DNA of 64,000 nt, taken from NCBI GenBank assembly GCA_029776225.1, contig JAKOTR010000022.1:124001-188000 (forward strand), written 5' to 3'. Source of the DNA: Acidobacteriota bacterium (GTDB lineage Bacteria > Acidobacteriota > Terriglobia > Bryobacterales > Bryobacteraceae). Made by a program: the position numbers and the translations under genes. The notes under the pieces were generated by a model. That model saw nothing but the letters and a program-made list of their open reading frames with translations, searched no databases and had not been told where the DNA came from. Shown here piece by piece: positions 25,131 through 33,833 of the stretch. Position 1 is the stretch's first letter. Every line of letters starts with the position of its first letter.

Positions 25131-25595
25131 ATGAAGGAAGCGGTTATCGCCCGAGTGACGGAGATCGCTGAACGTGTGGGCCGGTCGGAAGGGATCGAGA
25201 TTGTGGACGTGCAACTCCTGGGCGGGGGCGCGAGGCGGATGCTGAGAATTGTGATCGACAAGCCGGGTGGCATATCCCACGCCGATTGTGAACTCATTTC
25301 CCAGCAGGTGGGGACCATTCTCGACGTCGAGGATGTCGTTCCCGGAGGGAGGTATACCCTCGAAGTCAGTTCTCCGGGCGTGGAGCGGCCCCTGACGAAG
25401 CCGCGCGATTTCGAGCGGTTCGTGGGCAGCAAAGCGCAGGTCACCCTGCGGGAGCCCGTTGAGAAACGGCGCAAGTGGGAAGGGGTTCTGGCCGGCATCT
25501 CCGGCGAGATTGTCACGCTTGAGCCCGAGAAGGGCAAATACATCCAATTCGCTCTCCACCAGGTCGCGAAGGCGAACCTGAAGTTCGACTGGTAA
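25131..25595 (+). CDS. rimP: Ribosome maturation factor RimP
   Basis: A 154-residue protein from ATG 25131, behind AGGAG at 25123. It needs no upstream extension. The N-terminal alpha/beta domain carries EGIEIVDVQLLGGGARRMLRIVIDKPGG, then SHADCELISQQVG, and the linker VEDVVPGGRYTLEVSSPGVERPL is the family signature. The C-terminal SH3-like barrel is the second half. RimP binds the free 30S subunit and is needed for its maturation. It opens the conserved rimP-nusA-infB-rbfA group, as in most bacteria. A terminator-like leader precedes it. Length and motifs are normal. Confidence 0.95.
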   Translation: MKEAVIARVTEIAERVGRSEGIEIVDVQLLGGGARRMLRIVIDKPGGISHADCELISQQVGTILDVEDVVPGGRYTLEVSSPGVERPLTKPRDFERFVGSKAQVTLREPVEKRRKWEGVLAGISGEIVTLEPEKGKYIQFALHQVAKANLKFDW

Positions 25596-25626
25596 TCTCC
25601 TGACAGTTTGAAAAAGAGGATAAACC

Positions 25627-27078
25627 TTGGGAACGATCTACCAATCCATAGAGATCCTGAGCAAAGAAAAGGGCATTGATCCGCAGATCGTGATTGACGC
25701 GGTCAAGGATGCCATGCTGGTCGCTGCCAGGAAGCACTACCACACCAATGAAGACTTAGTAGCGGAATTCGACGAGCAGACCGGCGCCATCCTGATCTTT
25801 GCCGTAAAGAAGGTTGTCGAAACCGTGGAAGACCCGGTGACCCAAATTTCCGTTGAGGAGGCCCGGCGCTACGACCCCTCGGCGGAGCCCGGGGCCGAGA
25901 TCCGGTTCCCCAAACCGACTGAGATGCTGGGCCGGATCTCCGCGCAGACCGCCAAGCAGGTGATCCTGCAAAAGGTGCGCGAAGCCGAGCGGGAAACCAT
26001 CTACCAGGAATACTCCGGGCGCGTAGGCGAGTTGATCAACTGCACGGTGAAGCGCATCGAGGGCCAGGACCTGGTGGTGGACATCGGAAAGACCGAGGCG
26101 CGGCTTCCGAAGAAAGAGCAGTCAAAGCTGGAAAGCTTCAGCGTAGGCGATCGTGTGCGCTGCGTCATCCGCAGCGTGGAGAAGACCGGAAAGAACCCCG
26201 GCGTGGTGGTGTCCCGGGCGGCGCCAGAATTGGTGGTGCGGCTGTTCGAGCAGGAAGTCCCAGAAATTTATGACAATACCGTCGTCATCAAGGGATGCGC
26301 GCGGGAGGCCGGCGAGCGGACGAAGATCGCCGTGCAGAGCCGGGACCGCGACGTGGACAGCGTGGGCGCCTGTGTCGGAATGAAAGGCATGCGCGTGCAG
26401 TCCATCATCCGCGAGCTGCGCGGGGAGAAGATCGACATCATCGAGTATTCCGACGATCCGGTGACCTTCGCCACGCATGCGCTCAGCCCCGCGAAAATCA
26501 GCCGGGTCAGCATCATCGACAGCGCCGAGAAGCACATGGAAGTGATCGTGGACGATTCCCAGCTCTCGCTGGCCATAGGCAAGAAAGGCCAGAACGTGCG
26601 GCTGGCGGCCAAACTCCTCGGCTGGCGCATCGATATCAAGAGCGAGGAGGAGAAGCGGCAGGAAGTGGAGTCGCAGATGGCGGCGCTGGCTGTGGCGGGC
26701 GCTCCGGTATCGGTTCTGGTGGATCACGGACTCAGCGAGAAAGTAGTCGAGAAGCTGCTTGAGTCCGGGGTCGGAACGGTGGAGAAGCTCGGCGGAATGA
26801 CGCCCGAGCAGTTGGAAGAAATTCAAGGTATCGGCCCGAAAACGGTAGGGACGATTCAGATGGCGGTCAACAGCTACTACGCGCAGTATGAAGACGTGCC
26901 GGCGCAGGAGGCCGCGGCGCCGGAGGCGGCGCTGGAAGAAGTCCCGCCGTTTTACGAGGGCGAGAACGCAACCGGGGCGGAGGAAAGCCCCACCGTAGCG
27001 GAAGCAGGGCCGGGCGGCGCCGAGGACGCGCTGGCAACGCCGGAGCCCGAACCGACGGGTTCGCCGGAAAGCGAATAG
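25627..27078 (+). CDS. nusA: Transcription termination/antitermination factor NusA
   Basis: A 483-residue NusA. The start is TTG 25627, after GAGGA at 25615; the next in-frame ATG would remove the start of the RNA-polymerase-binding domain. Domains in order are the N-terminal domain (about 1-125), S1 (about 130-200, VGELINCTVKRIEGQDLVVDIG), two KH domains (about 205-345, with VDSVGACVGMKGMRVQ and LSLAIGKKGQNVRLAAKL) and a helix-hairpin-helix region (about 385-420, GGMTPEQLEEIQGIGPKT). An acidic tail rich in Glu, Ala and Pro follows. NusA rides on elongating RNA polymerase and controls pausing, termination and antitermination. It can regulate its own operon through the leader upstream. Confidence 0.96.
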   Translation: MGTIYQSIEILSKEKGIDPQIVIDAVKDAMLVAARKHYHTNEDLVAEFDEQTGAILIFAVKKVVETVEDPVTQISVEEARRYDPSAEPGAEIRFPKPTEMLGRISAQTAKQVILQKVREAERETIYQEYSGRVGELINCTVKRIEGQDLVVDIGKTEARLPKKEQSKLESFSVGDRVRCVIRSVEKTGKNPGVVVSRAAPELVVRLFEQEVPEIYDNTVVIKGCAREAGERTKIAVQSRDRDVDSVGACVGMKGMRVQSIIRELRGEKIDIIEYSDDPVTFATHALSPAKISRVSIIDSAEKHMEVIVDDSQLSLAIGKKGQNVRLAAKLLGWRIDIKSEEEKRQEVESQMAALAVAGAPVSVLVDHGLSEKVVEKLLESGVGTVEKLGGMTPEQLEEIQGIGPKTVGTIQMAVNSYYAQYEDVPAQEAAAPEAALEEVPPFYEGENATGAEESPTVAEAGPGGAEDALATPEPEPTGSPESE

Positions 27079-27224
27079 ATTGTATCGAATTTGATACGAT
27101 GAAGGTCACGGCTGAACCCGGAGGCCAGGGCAAGACTCGAAAGGCCAGCGTGCGGCGGACTCCCTGTAAGGAGGTAGACGCCAGTGTTGTGTCGCCCTGA
27201 TCCGGGAGGTTTTTGATCGAACGT

Positions 27225-30200
27225 ATGAAAAAAATTCGAATAAACGAGCTGGCGCGGGAATGCGAGCAACCCAACGCCGTAATCATCGCACTGCTCCCGC
27301 AGTTCGGCGTTACCGAAAAGAAAACGCACTCCAGCTCAATCGACGAGGATGTAGCCGACCAGATCCGGCGGCATTTTGGCGTCATCGTCGATAAGCGGGA
27401 AGCTGAAGTTGAAGCTCCCGCGAAGAAAGAGGCGGAGCCTGCGCCCGCACCGGCGCCGGCTGAGGTTGAGGCAAAGACTGAGGAGCCGAAGGCAGCCCCG
27501 GTTGTCGCAGAGCCGCCCGCACCCGTTCAGAAAGAAAAACCAGCCGAGACGAAGCCCAGCGGCATCGGGCTGACGGAGAGGCTGGCGACACGCCCCGCAG
27601 CGCAACCGCTGCGTCCGCCGCTGGCCACGCGCCGCCCCGCGGCACCCGAGCCCGCGCGCCCGGCGCCTCAACAACCGCCGGCTGCCGTGGTTATCCCACC
27701 ACAGCCGGAGAAGCCACCCGCGCAACCGCCTGCGCCGCAGCAGCCTGCACCGCAGCAGGCGCAGCCGCCCGTGCAGCAGGTACAACCTCCCGCACAGCCG
27801 CAGGAGCAGCCGCCTGCGCAGCCGCGTTTGACCCCGCCGGTCGCCGCCAAGCCGCTGCCGTCGCCACGGCCCGGCCAGATCATCTCCGGTCCGAGGCAGC
27901 CGTTTCCGGCGATTCCAGGAGAAATTCCGGGGCGTCCCGCGCCGCGGCCCGGACAGGTCGTGCAGCCGCCGCAACCGCGCCGTCCGGCGCAGCCGGCCGC
28001 GCCTCAGCAGCCGGCGGCTACTCAACCGTCTCAGCCCGCCGCTCAGACCGGCCAGCGCCCTCTTGCCGGCCAGCCTGTCGCGCGGCCCGTGGTGCCGCCG
28101 CGTCCCGACCTGGTAGCCAGGCTTCAACAGACCAAGGCGATGCCGGGTCAGCCCCAGGCTCGTCCTGGAACTCCCCGACCGCCCACGACGCCCATTCCGG
28201 GCCAGCCCATCTATCAGCCGCGAGGACCCCTCCGTCCGGGCCAGCCCTTGGCGCGCACCGGACGTCCGGGAGCTCCCGGTGCGCCCGGCCGCGGCCGCGG
28301 GCTACATCCCACGTCGCCGCTGCGTCCCGAGCCGGCTGTTGTTCCGGCCGCCGAGCAGCGCCGTCCGCAAAAATCGCATGCGCGGCAGGTAATTGATCGC
28401 GAAGTTGAGCGCGAAGGGAAAATCGCCCGCCCGGCTGCGCGTCGCGAGGATATCACCAAGCTCGCGGAGGGCAAGGAGATCACCATTGCCGAGGGGATCA
28501 CGGTCAAGGAGCTCTCCGAGAAGCTTGGCCTGAAGGCCAACGTGATCATCAAGCGGCTGGTCGAGAAGAAAATTTTCGCGACCATCAATCAGACGCTCGA
28601 CGTCAAGCTCGCCGAGCAACTGGCAAGAGAGTTTGGCGCCATTCCATCGCAGGTCAGCTACGAGGAAGAAGCGATTCTCCAGGAAGCGGACCTGGCCGAA
28701 GACGATGCCGGGCCGGTGAAGCGGCCGCCGGTGGTGACCATCATGGGCCACGTCGATCACGGGAAGACCTCGCTGCTCGACGCCATCCGGCTCACCAACG
28801 TTGTGGACAAGGAAGCCGGCGGGATCACGCAGCACATCGGCGCCTACCAGGTGGAGAAGGACGGCCGGCTGATCACCTTCATCGACACCCCGGGCCACGA
28901 AGCGTTCACCCGCATGCGCGCCCGCGGCGCCAAGGTGACGGACCTGGTGGTTCTGGTGGTGGCGGCCGATGACGGCGTGATGCCCCAGACGCTGGAAGCC
29001 ATTGACCACTCGCGTGCCGCGGGGGTTCCGCTGCTTGTGGCGATCAACAAGATCGACAAGCCAGACGCCCAGCCCGAGCGCGTGAAGCAACAGCTTTCCG
29101 ACCGCGGGCTGGTGCCCGAAGAGTGGGGCGGCGATACGGTAATGGTGCCGGTATCGGCGCGCACGAAACAGAATCTGGACCTGCTGCTCGAGATGATCCT
29201 GCTGGTTTCCGACCTGCAGGAATTGAAGGCGAATCCCCACCGGCCCGCTCTGGCGACGGTGCTGGAAGCGAAACTGGACCGCGGCCGGGGCCCGGTCGCC
29301 ACGGTGCTGGTGCGCAACGGCACGCTGCGGGTGGGGGATTACTTCATCTGCGGCTCGGTGTTCGGCAAGGTCCGTGCCCTGTATAACGACCGGGGCGAGT
29401 CGATCAGGGAAGCCGAGCCATCCCAGCCCGCCGAAGTGCTTGGTCTGGAAGCCCTTCCCGAGGTCGGCGAGACTTTGCAGGTTGTAACCGACACGGCGAA
29501 GGCGAAACAGATCGTGATGTACCGCGAAGCGAAGGCCCGCGAGTCGGCGATGGCCAAGAGCTCGCGCGTCACGCTCGATCAGTTGCACCAGCAGATCAAG
29601 GAAGGCGAGGTCAAGGAGCTTCGCATCATTCTGAAGGCCGACGTAGGCGGCAGCGCCGAAGTGCTTTCCGACACGCTGCAGAAGCTCTCCACCGACAAGG
29701 TGAAGATCCGGGTGATTCACAGCGGCGTGGGCGCTATCACCGAGACCGACGTGCTGCTGGCCTCAGCTTCGAACGCCATCGTGATCGGCTTCAACGTCCG
29801 GCCGGACCGCAACGCCGCAGCCGTGGCCGAGCAGGAGAAGGTTGACATCCGGCTGCACACGATCATCTACGACCTGACGGACGAGATCAAGCGCGCGATG
29901 ACCGGTATGCTCGAGCCGGTGTTCAAGGAGACGTTCCGAGGCCGGGCCGAGGTGAAGGAGACGTTCCGCATTTCGAAGATCGGCACGGTGGCCGGCTGCC
30001 TGGTGGTCGACGGCTCGATCACCCGCGATAGCGAGATCCGCGTGCTCCGCGACAACGTCGTGGTGTACAAGGGCAAGATCGGTTCACTGAAGAGGTTTAA
30101 GGATGACGCCAGCGAGGTCCGCAGCGGCCTCGAGTGCGGCATCGCGATTGAGAATTTTAACGACATCAAGCCGGGAGACGTACTGGAAGCGTTCGTTACC

Positions 30201-30230
30201 GAGCGCGTAGCGCCAGAAGTCCTGGTCTGA
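27225..30230 (+). CDS. infB: Translation initiation factor IF-2
   Basis: A 1,001-residue IF-2. ATG 27225 gives the family start MKKIRINELARE. A TTG at 27213 lies only 3 bp from GGGAGG, while the ATG is 15 bp away, so the start is uncertain by four codons. After the N-terminal domain comes a linker of about 320 residues made mostly of Pro, Gln and Ala (about 65-385). A second IF2_N domain follows near 415-465. The GTPase has G1 GHVDHGKT (about 507), DTPGHE and NKID. Domains II-IV follow to the C-terminus. IF-2 brings initiator fMet-tRNA to the 30S subunit and drives subunit joining. The gene follows nusA after about 130 bp without ylxR or ylxQ. Confidence 0.95.
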   Translation: MKKIRINELARECEQPNAVIIALLPQFGVTEKKTHSSSIDEDVADQIRRHFGVIVDKREAEVEAPAKKEAEPAPAPAPAEVEAKTEEPKAAPVVAEPPAPVQKEKPAETKPSGIGLTERLATRPAAQPLRPPLATRRPAAPEPARPAPQQPPAAVVIPPQPEKPPAQPPAPQQPAPQQAQPPVQQVQPPAQPQEQPPAQPRLTPPVAAKPLPSPRPGQIISGPRQPFPAIPGEIPGRPAPRPGQVVQPPQPRRPAQPAAPQQPAATQPSQPAAQTGQRPLAGQPVARPVVPPRPDLVARLQQTKAMPGQPQARPGTPRPPTTPIPGQPIYQPRGPLRPGQPLARTGRPGAPGAPGRGRGLHPTSPLRPEPAVVPAAEQRRPQKSHARQVIDREVEREGKIARPAARREDITKLAEGKEITIAEGITVKELSEKLGLKANVIIKRLVEKKIFATINQTLDVKLAEQLAREFGAIPSQVSYEEEAILQEADLAEDDAGPVKRPPVVTIMGHVDHGKTSLLDAIRLTNVVDKEAGGITQHIGAYQVEKDGRLITFIDTPGHEAFTRMRARGAKVTDLVVLVVAADDGVMPQTLEAIDHSRAAGVPLLVAINKIDKPDAQPERVKQQLSDRGLVPEEWGGDTVMVPVSARTKQNLDLLLEMILLVSDLQELKANPHRPALATVLEAKLDRGRGPVATVLVRNGTLRVGDYFICGSVFGKVRALYNDRGESIREAEPSQPAEVLGLEALPEVGETLQVVTDTAKAKQIVMYREAKARESAMAKSSRVTLDQLHQQIKEGEVKELRIILKADVGGSAEVLSDTLQKLSTDKVKIRVIHSGVGAITETDVLLASASNAIVIGFNVRPDRNAAAVAEQEKVDIRLHTIIYDLTDEIKRAMTGMLEPVFKETFRGRAEVKETFRISKIGTVAGCLVVDGSITRDSEIRVLRDNVVVYKGKIGSLKRFKDDASEVRSGLECGIAIENFNDIKPGDVLEAFVTERVAPEVLV

Positions 30231-30237
30231 CCCCGTA

Positions 30238-30525
30238 ATGGCTAGTATCGGTGTGCTCACTCTGGAGATGCGGCTCAACGGGTCGCACTCGCTAAAGGAA
30301 AAACGCCACGTTGTGCAGAGCCTGAAGGAACGCCTTCGGCACAAATTCAACGTAGCGGTGGCGGAGATCGACTGCCAGGACCTCTGGCAGCGAGCCGTGC
30401 TGGCGGCCGTAACGGTGTCGAGCGACCACGGGCACGCCGCTGTGGTTCTCCAGTCGGTGGAACGCGAGGCGGCTTCCTTGCTTGGGCCGGAGCTGATCAA
30501 CGCCACCGTGGAGTGGCTGGAGTGA
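30238..30525 (+). CDS. ylxP: YlxP/DUF503 family protein
   Basis: A 95-residue protein of the DUF503 family, known as YlxP in Firmicutes. The pattern is clear: GVLTLEMRLNGSHSLKEKRHVVQSLKERLRHKFNVAVAEID, then WQRAVLAAVTVSSD. It begins 7 bp after infB and ends 7 bp before rbfA. That position between infB and rbfA is where ylxP sits in many genomes. Related proteins are small ferredoxin-like folds, suspected to act in ribosome assembly or RNA binding. The exact function is not established. Confidence 0.9.
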   Translation: MASIGVLTLEMRLNGSHSLKEKRHVVQSLKERLRHKFNVAVAEIDCQDLWQRAVLAAVTVSSDHGHAAVVLQSVEREAASLLGPELINATVEWLE

Positions 30526-30532
30526 GTCAAAG

Positions 30533-30895
30533 ATGGAACCCCACCGCGCGGAACGCATCTCCGAGGCGATTCGCGAGGAGTTGTCGGAGATCATCGAGTA
30601 CGAGCTTGGTGATCCCCGGGTGGACAATGTAGCCGTGGCGGCGGTGCATGTCACCCCGGACCTGCGGCATGCGCACGTGATGGTAGTTTCGGAGGGCACG
30701 GCCGAAGAGAAACGGCAGGCTCTCGAAGGGCTGGCGCACGCTTCCCACTTTCTGCGACGGGAGCTGGCCAGCCGGATCCGGGTATGGCGCATCCCCGAAC
30801 TGCATTTCGAGGCGGAGTCGTCCGGAGCCGCCAGCCGGGTGGAACAACTGCTCGAACGCGTACGAAAAAGCCGTAAAAATAAGAGCGAAAAATAG
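30533..30895 (+). CDS. rbfA: 30S ribosome-binding factor RbfA
   Basis: A 120-residue RbfA with the KH-like fold. The signature is RAERISEAIREELSEIIEYELGDPRV at the N-terminus, then VHVTPDLRHAHVMVVSEG, LRRELASRIRVWRIPELHFEAE, and a charged tail. RbfA binds the 30S subunit near the 5' end of 16S rRNA and helps its late maturation. It follows ylxP by 7 bp and precedes apbE by 7 bp. Length and motifs are normal. It ends the ribosome-factor part of the operon. Confidence 0.95.
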   Translation: MEPHRAERISEAIREELSEIIEYELGDPRVDNVAVAAVHVTPDLRHAHVMVVSEGTAEEKRQALEGLAHASHFLRRELASRIRVWRIPELHFEAESSGAASRVEQLLERVRKSRKNKSEK

Positions 30896-30902
30896 CCCTA
30901 CG

Positions 30903-31916
30903 ATGCCGCGGTTCGTGCTACTTTTGTTCTTGTTGGCGCAGGGAGCGCAGGTTTCCCGCCTGTGCTTCGCTGCTGCGGGCGGCACGGTTCCCCAGGAAGC
31001 CCGCCAGCTTCTCCGGCTCGAGGAAAGCGTGGATGCCATGGGCTCCACCTACTCGGTGGTGATCTATGGCTACGACCGGAACCAAATGGTCGCTGCCATG
31101 GAGGCGGCTTTCGATGAAGTGCGGCGGATCGACCATCTGCTCTCGAATTACCGGCTCAACAGCGAGCTAAGCGAGATTAACCGTTTCGCCGCAGAGCGTC
31201 CCGTCAAAGTGACGCCCGAGGTTTTCCGGTTGCTTTCGAAGTGCATAGAGATCAGCCGCGAAAGCGAGGGCGCCTTCGACATCAGCGTTGGTCCGCTGAT
31301 GAAGGTCTGGGGATTTTACAGAGGCAGGGGCCGCCTGCCGAGCAAGGACGAGGTGGCTCAGGCACTGAAAAAGACGGGGTATCAAAAGATCCAACTGGAC
31401 GCCGAAAACCGGACAGTGCGCTTCACCGAAGCCGGTGTGGAACTGGATCCGGGCGGGATAGGCAAAGGGTACGCAGTGGACCGCATGGTCGAGATTCTGA
31501 AAGAAAACGGCATCACCTCGGCTCTGGTCACCGCCGGAGGCAGCAGTATTTACGGGCTTGGCGACCCGAATAACGGCAAGGGCTGGGAAGTCAAGATCCG
31601 CGACCCCAAGAATCCGCGCAAGACCGTGGCCGAGGTCTATCTGAGAAACGAGTCCCTGTCCACCTCCGGCAATTACGAGAAGTTTTTCGAGGCCGAGGGC
31701 AAGATATACAGCCACATCATGGATCCTCGCACCGGCTATCCCGCAAGCGGCGTGCTTGCCGTTTCGGTGATTGCTCCGAAAACCCTGGACAGCGAGGCCT
31801 GGACCAAGCCCTACTTCATCCTCGGCCGCCAGTGGGCGGCCAAGCACAAACCCAAAAACTTTCGTGTTTTTATATGCGAGGACAAAGCGGAACAGCCATG
31901 CGCATGGCTCCAATGA
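30903..31916 (+). CDS. apbE: FAD:protein FMN transferase (ApbE family)
   Basis: A 337-residue ApbE protein with a signal-like N-terminus (PRFVLLLFLLAQGAQVSRLC). ApbE transfers FMN from FAD to a Thr of target proteins such as NqrB, NqrC, RnfD/G or flavinylated extracellular reductases. Family landmarks are VDAMGSTYSVVIYG, the region around DISVGPLMKVWGFYRG, the GIGKGYAVDRMVE glycine loop, TAGGSSIYGLG, and STSGNYEKFF with HIMDPRTGYPA near the C-terminus (metal and FAD site). It starts 7 bp after rbfA, and its stop overlaps the hemE start in an ATGA. No obvious substrate protein is encoded nearby. Confidence 0.92.
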   Translation: MPRFVLLLFLLAQGAQVSRLCFAAAGGTVPQEARQLLRLEESVDAMGSTYSVVIYGYDRNQMVAAMEAAFDEVRRIDHLLSNYRLNSELSEINRFAAERPVKVTPEVFRLLSKCIEISRESEGAFDISVGPLMKVWGFYRGRGRLPSKDEVAQALKKTGYQKIQLDAENRTVRFTEAGVELDPGGIGKGYAVDRMVEILKENGITSALVTAGGSSIYGLGDPNNGKGWEVKIRDPKNPRKTVAEVYLRNESLSTSGNYEKFFEAEGKIYSHIMDPRTGYPASGVLAVSVIAPKTLDSEAWTKPYFILGRQWAAKHKPKNFRVFICEDKAEQPCAWLQ

Positions 31917-32935
31917 ACAGCCGTTTTTTGGACGCCTGCCGGCGCCGGCCCACCGATGTGCGGCCAGTGTGGTTTATGCGCCAGGCGGGACGTTATCTGA
32001 AACAGTATCGCGAGATCCGTGCCAAGCATGGCATTTTGGAAATCTGCAAGCGGCCGGATCTGGCCGCGGCAGTAACCCTGCAACCTGTAGAGATCCTCGA
32101 CGTAGACGCAGCCATCATTTTCGCCGACCTGCTGCTGCCGGTCGAGCCGATGGGGTTGAGGTTGCGATTCGTCAGCGGCGAGGGCCCGGTGATCGAGAAT
32201 CCGGTGCGCACCTCCGAGGACATTGATACGCTGTCGATTTCCAACACGGACGACCTCGGCTACGTGGGCGAGGCGATTCAGATGGTTGTGAAGGCCCTGG
32301 CGGGCAAGGTTCCCGTGATTGGGTTCGTCGGAGCGCCTTTCACGCTGGCCAGCTACATCATCGAGGGCGGCCCGTCCCGCACCTTCCTGAAGACCAAGCA
32401 GATGATGTACTCCAACGAGACGCTGTGGCGGCGTCTGATGGGGAAGCTGGTCGACGTGCTGGGCCCCTACGCGATCTTGCAGGTGGCCGCGGGCGCCCGC
32501 GCCATCCAGGTGTTCGATAGCTGGGTGGGCGCGCTGGGGCCCGACGATTATGTCCGCTACGTGGCGCCATATTCTCGCGCGCTGATCGAGCGGATCCGCT
32601 CGACCGGAGTGCCGGTGATTCACTTCGGCACGGGCGCGGGCGGCTTTTTCCGCGAGCTGCACGCGGCCGGCGGGGACGTCCTCGGCATCGACTGGCGCGT
32701 CAACATTGACCAGGCGTGGATGGATATCAGCTATCGCTCGGCCATCCAGGGCAACCTGGACCCCGCTGTGCTCTTTGCGCCGCTGCCCGAGCTGAAAATG
32801 CGCACGCACGAGTTGCTGAAGCGCACCGGGACGCGTCCCGGCCACATTTTCAACCTGGGCCACGGAATATTCCCGGAAACGCCGGTGGAGAATGTAAAGG
32901 CCCTGGTGCAGTTTGTCCGGGAGTTCCGCCCGTGA
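31913..32935 (+). CDS. hemE: Uroporphyrinogen decarboxylase
   Basis: A 340-residue HemE starting at ATG 31913, inside the apbE stop codon (ATGA overlap). A longer upstream frame only adds apbE-shadow sequence. The signature WFMRQAGRYLKQYREIR near the N-terminus and the catalytic Asp in DADAAIIFADLLLP-type sequence (here DVDAAIIFADLLLPVEPMG) are present, as are GFVGAPFTLASYIIEGG and NLGHGIFPETP. The enzyme removes four carboxyl groups from uroporphyrinogen III to give coproporphyrinogen III. The gene leads a hemE-hemH-hemY set, the same order as in Bacillus subtilis. Confidence 0.95.
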   Translation: MNSRFLDACRRRPTDVRPVWFMRQAGRYLKQYREIRAKHGILEICKRPDLAAAVTLQPVEILDVDAAIIFADLLLPVEPMGLRLRFVSGEGPVIENPVRTSEDIDTLSISNTDDLGYVGEAIQMVVKALAGKVPVIGFVGAPFTLASYIIEGGPSRTFLKTKQMMYSNETLWRRLMGKLVDVLGPYAILQVAAGARAIQVFDSWVGALGPDDYVRYVAPYSRALIERIRSTGVPVIHFGTGAGGFFRELHAAGGDVLGIDWRVNIDQAWMDISYRSAIQGNLDPAVLFAPLPELKMRTHELLKRTGTRPGHIFNLGHGIFPETPVENVKALVQFVREFRP

Positions 32936-32948
32936 GAACGGGGGAGAG

Positions 32949-33833
32949 TTGAAGCAGGCAGTCCTTCTGCTCGCCCATGGCGCTCCCGAAAACCTGGACG
33001 GCATACCCGAATACCTGAAGAACGTCCTCGGCGGCCGGCCGGTGCCGCCGCAAGTCGAAGAAGAAGTCCGGCGGCGCTATGTCGAAATCGGCGGGGGTTC
33101 CCCGCTGCTGGCGCGGACGCGCGAGCAGGCATCGGCCCTGGAGGCGGTGCTGGGCCTGCCGGTCTATTTCGGGATGCGCAACTGGCACCCGTCCATCAAG
33201 CAAACGATGGGCCGGCTTCAAGCCGATAACATCGAGCGCGCCGTCGCCATCTGCCTGGCGCCACAGTATTCCAAAGCCAGCGTTGGCCTCTATTTCCGGC
33301 GGGTTCAGGAGGCCAAGCGGGAACTCAACGCTAAAGTGGAGATTGTCTGGGCCAAGAGCTTCCACGATTCCCCGCTGCTGCTGGAAGCGTTCGCGAGCAA
33401 GCTCACGCCGTTGTTGCCCGCCGAAAAAGTCCTGTTCACCGCGCACAGCCTGCCGGAGCGCCTGCTGTCGCGCGCCGATCCCTACGACGCAGAATCCAGA
33501 GCCACGGCGGCCGGCGTGGCCGCGCGCGCCGGCCTCACGGCTTGGGATTTCGCTTATCAGAGCCAGGGCTTCAGCCGGGAGAAGTGGCTCGGGCCGGCCG
33601 TCGAGACGCAGCTTGACCTCTATGCCGCTCAAGGCGTTCGCGACGTCGTGCTGGCGCCCATCGGATTTGTCTCCGACCACGTGGAGATCCTCTACGACGT
33701 CGACATCGCCTTCCGGAACTACGCACGCGAACGCGGCATCACTCTGCGCCGCACCGAATCCCTGAATGCCTGCCCCGCCTTCATCGCCGCGCTGGCCGAG
33801 GTTGCGAAACGGAAACTATGCGCAGGGCGTTGA
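32949..33833 (+). CDS. hemH: Ferrochelatase
   Basis: A 294-residue ferrochelatase. TTG 32949 follows GGGGAGAG closely and gives the family start LKQAVLLLAHGAP; an upstream frame starting inside hemE is less likely. Landmarks are GGGSPLLARTREQA, the metal-site His in FTAHSLPER, YQSQGFSREKWLGP, and VVLAPIGFVSDHVEILYDVDI near the C-terminus. It inserts Fe(II) into a porphyrin, either protoporphyrin IX or, in the coproporphyrin-dependent branch, coproporphyrin III. The protein is on the short side for the family and no C-terminal extension is present. Its 3' end overlaps the next gene by 16 bp. Confidence 0.92.
   Translation: MKQAVLLLAHGAPENLDGIPEYLKNVLGGRPVPPQVEEEVRRRYVEIGGGSPLLARTREQASALEAVLGLPVYFGMRNWHPSIKQTMGRLQADNIERAVAICLAPQYSKASVGLYFRRVQEAKRELNAKVEIVWAKSFHDSPLLLEAFASKLTPLLPAEKVLFTAHSLPERLLSRADPYDAESRATAAGVAARAGLTAWDFAYQSQGFSREKWLGPAVETQLDLYAAQGVRDVVLAPIGFVSDHVEILYDVDIAFRNYARERGITLRRTESLNACPAFIAALAEVAKRKLCAGR

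Noticed and set aside
27099-27200. 33-codon frame between nusA and infB, in the place where ylxR normally lies
   Set aside because: No ribosome site, no YlxR motif, and the sequence is not recognisable. Too weak to call a gene.
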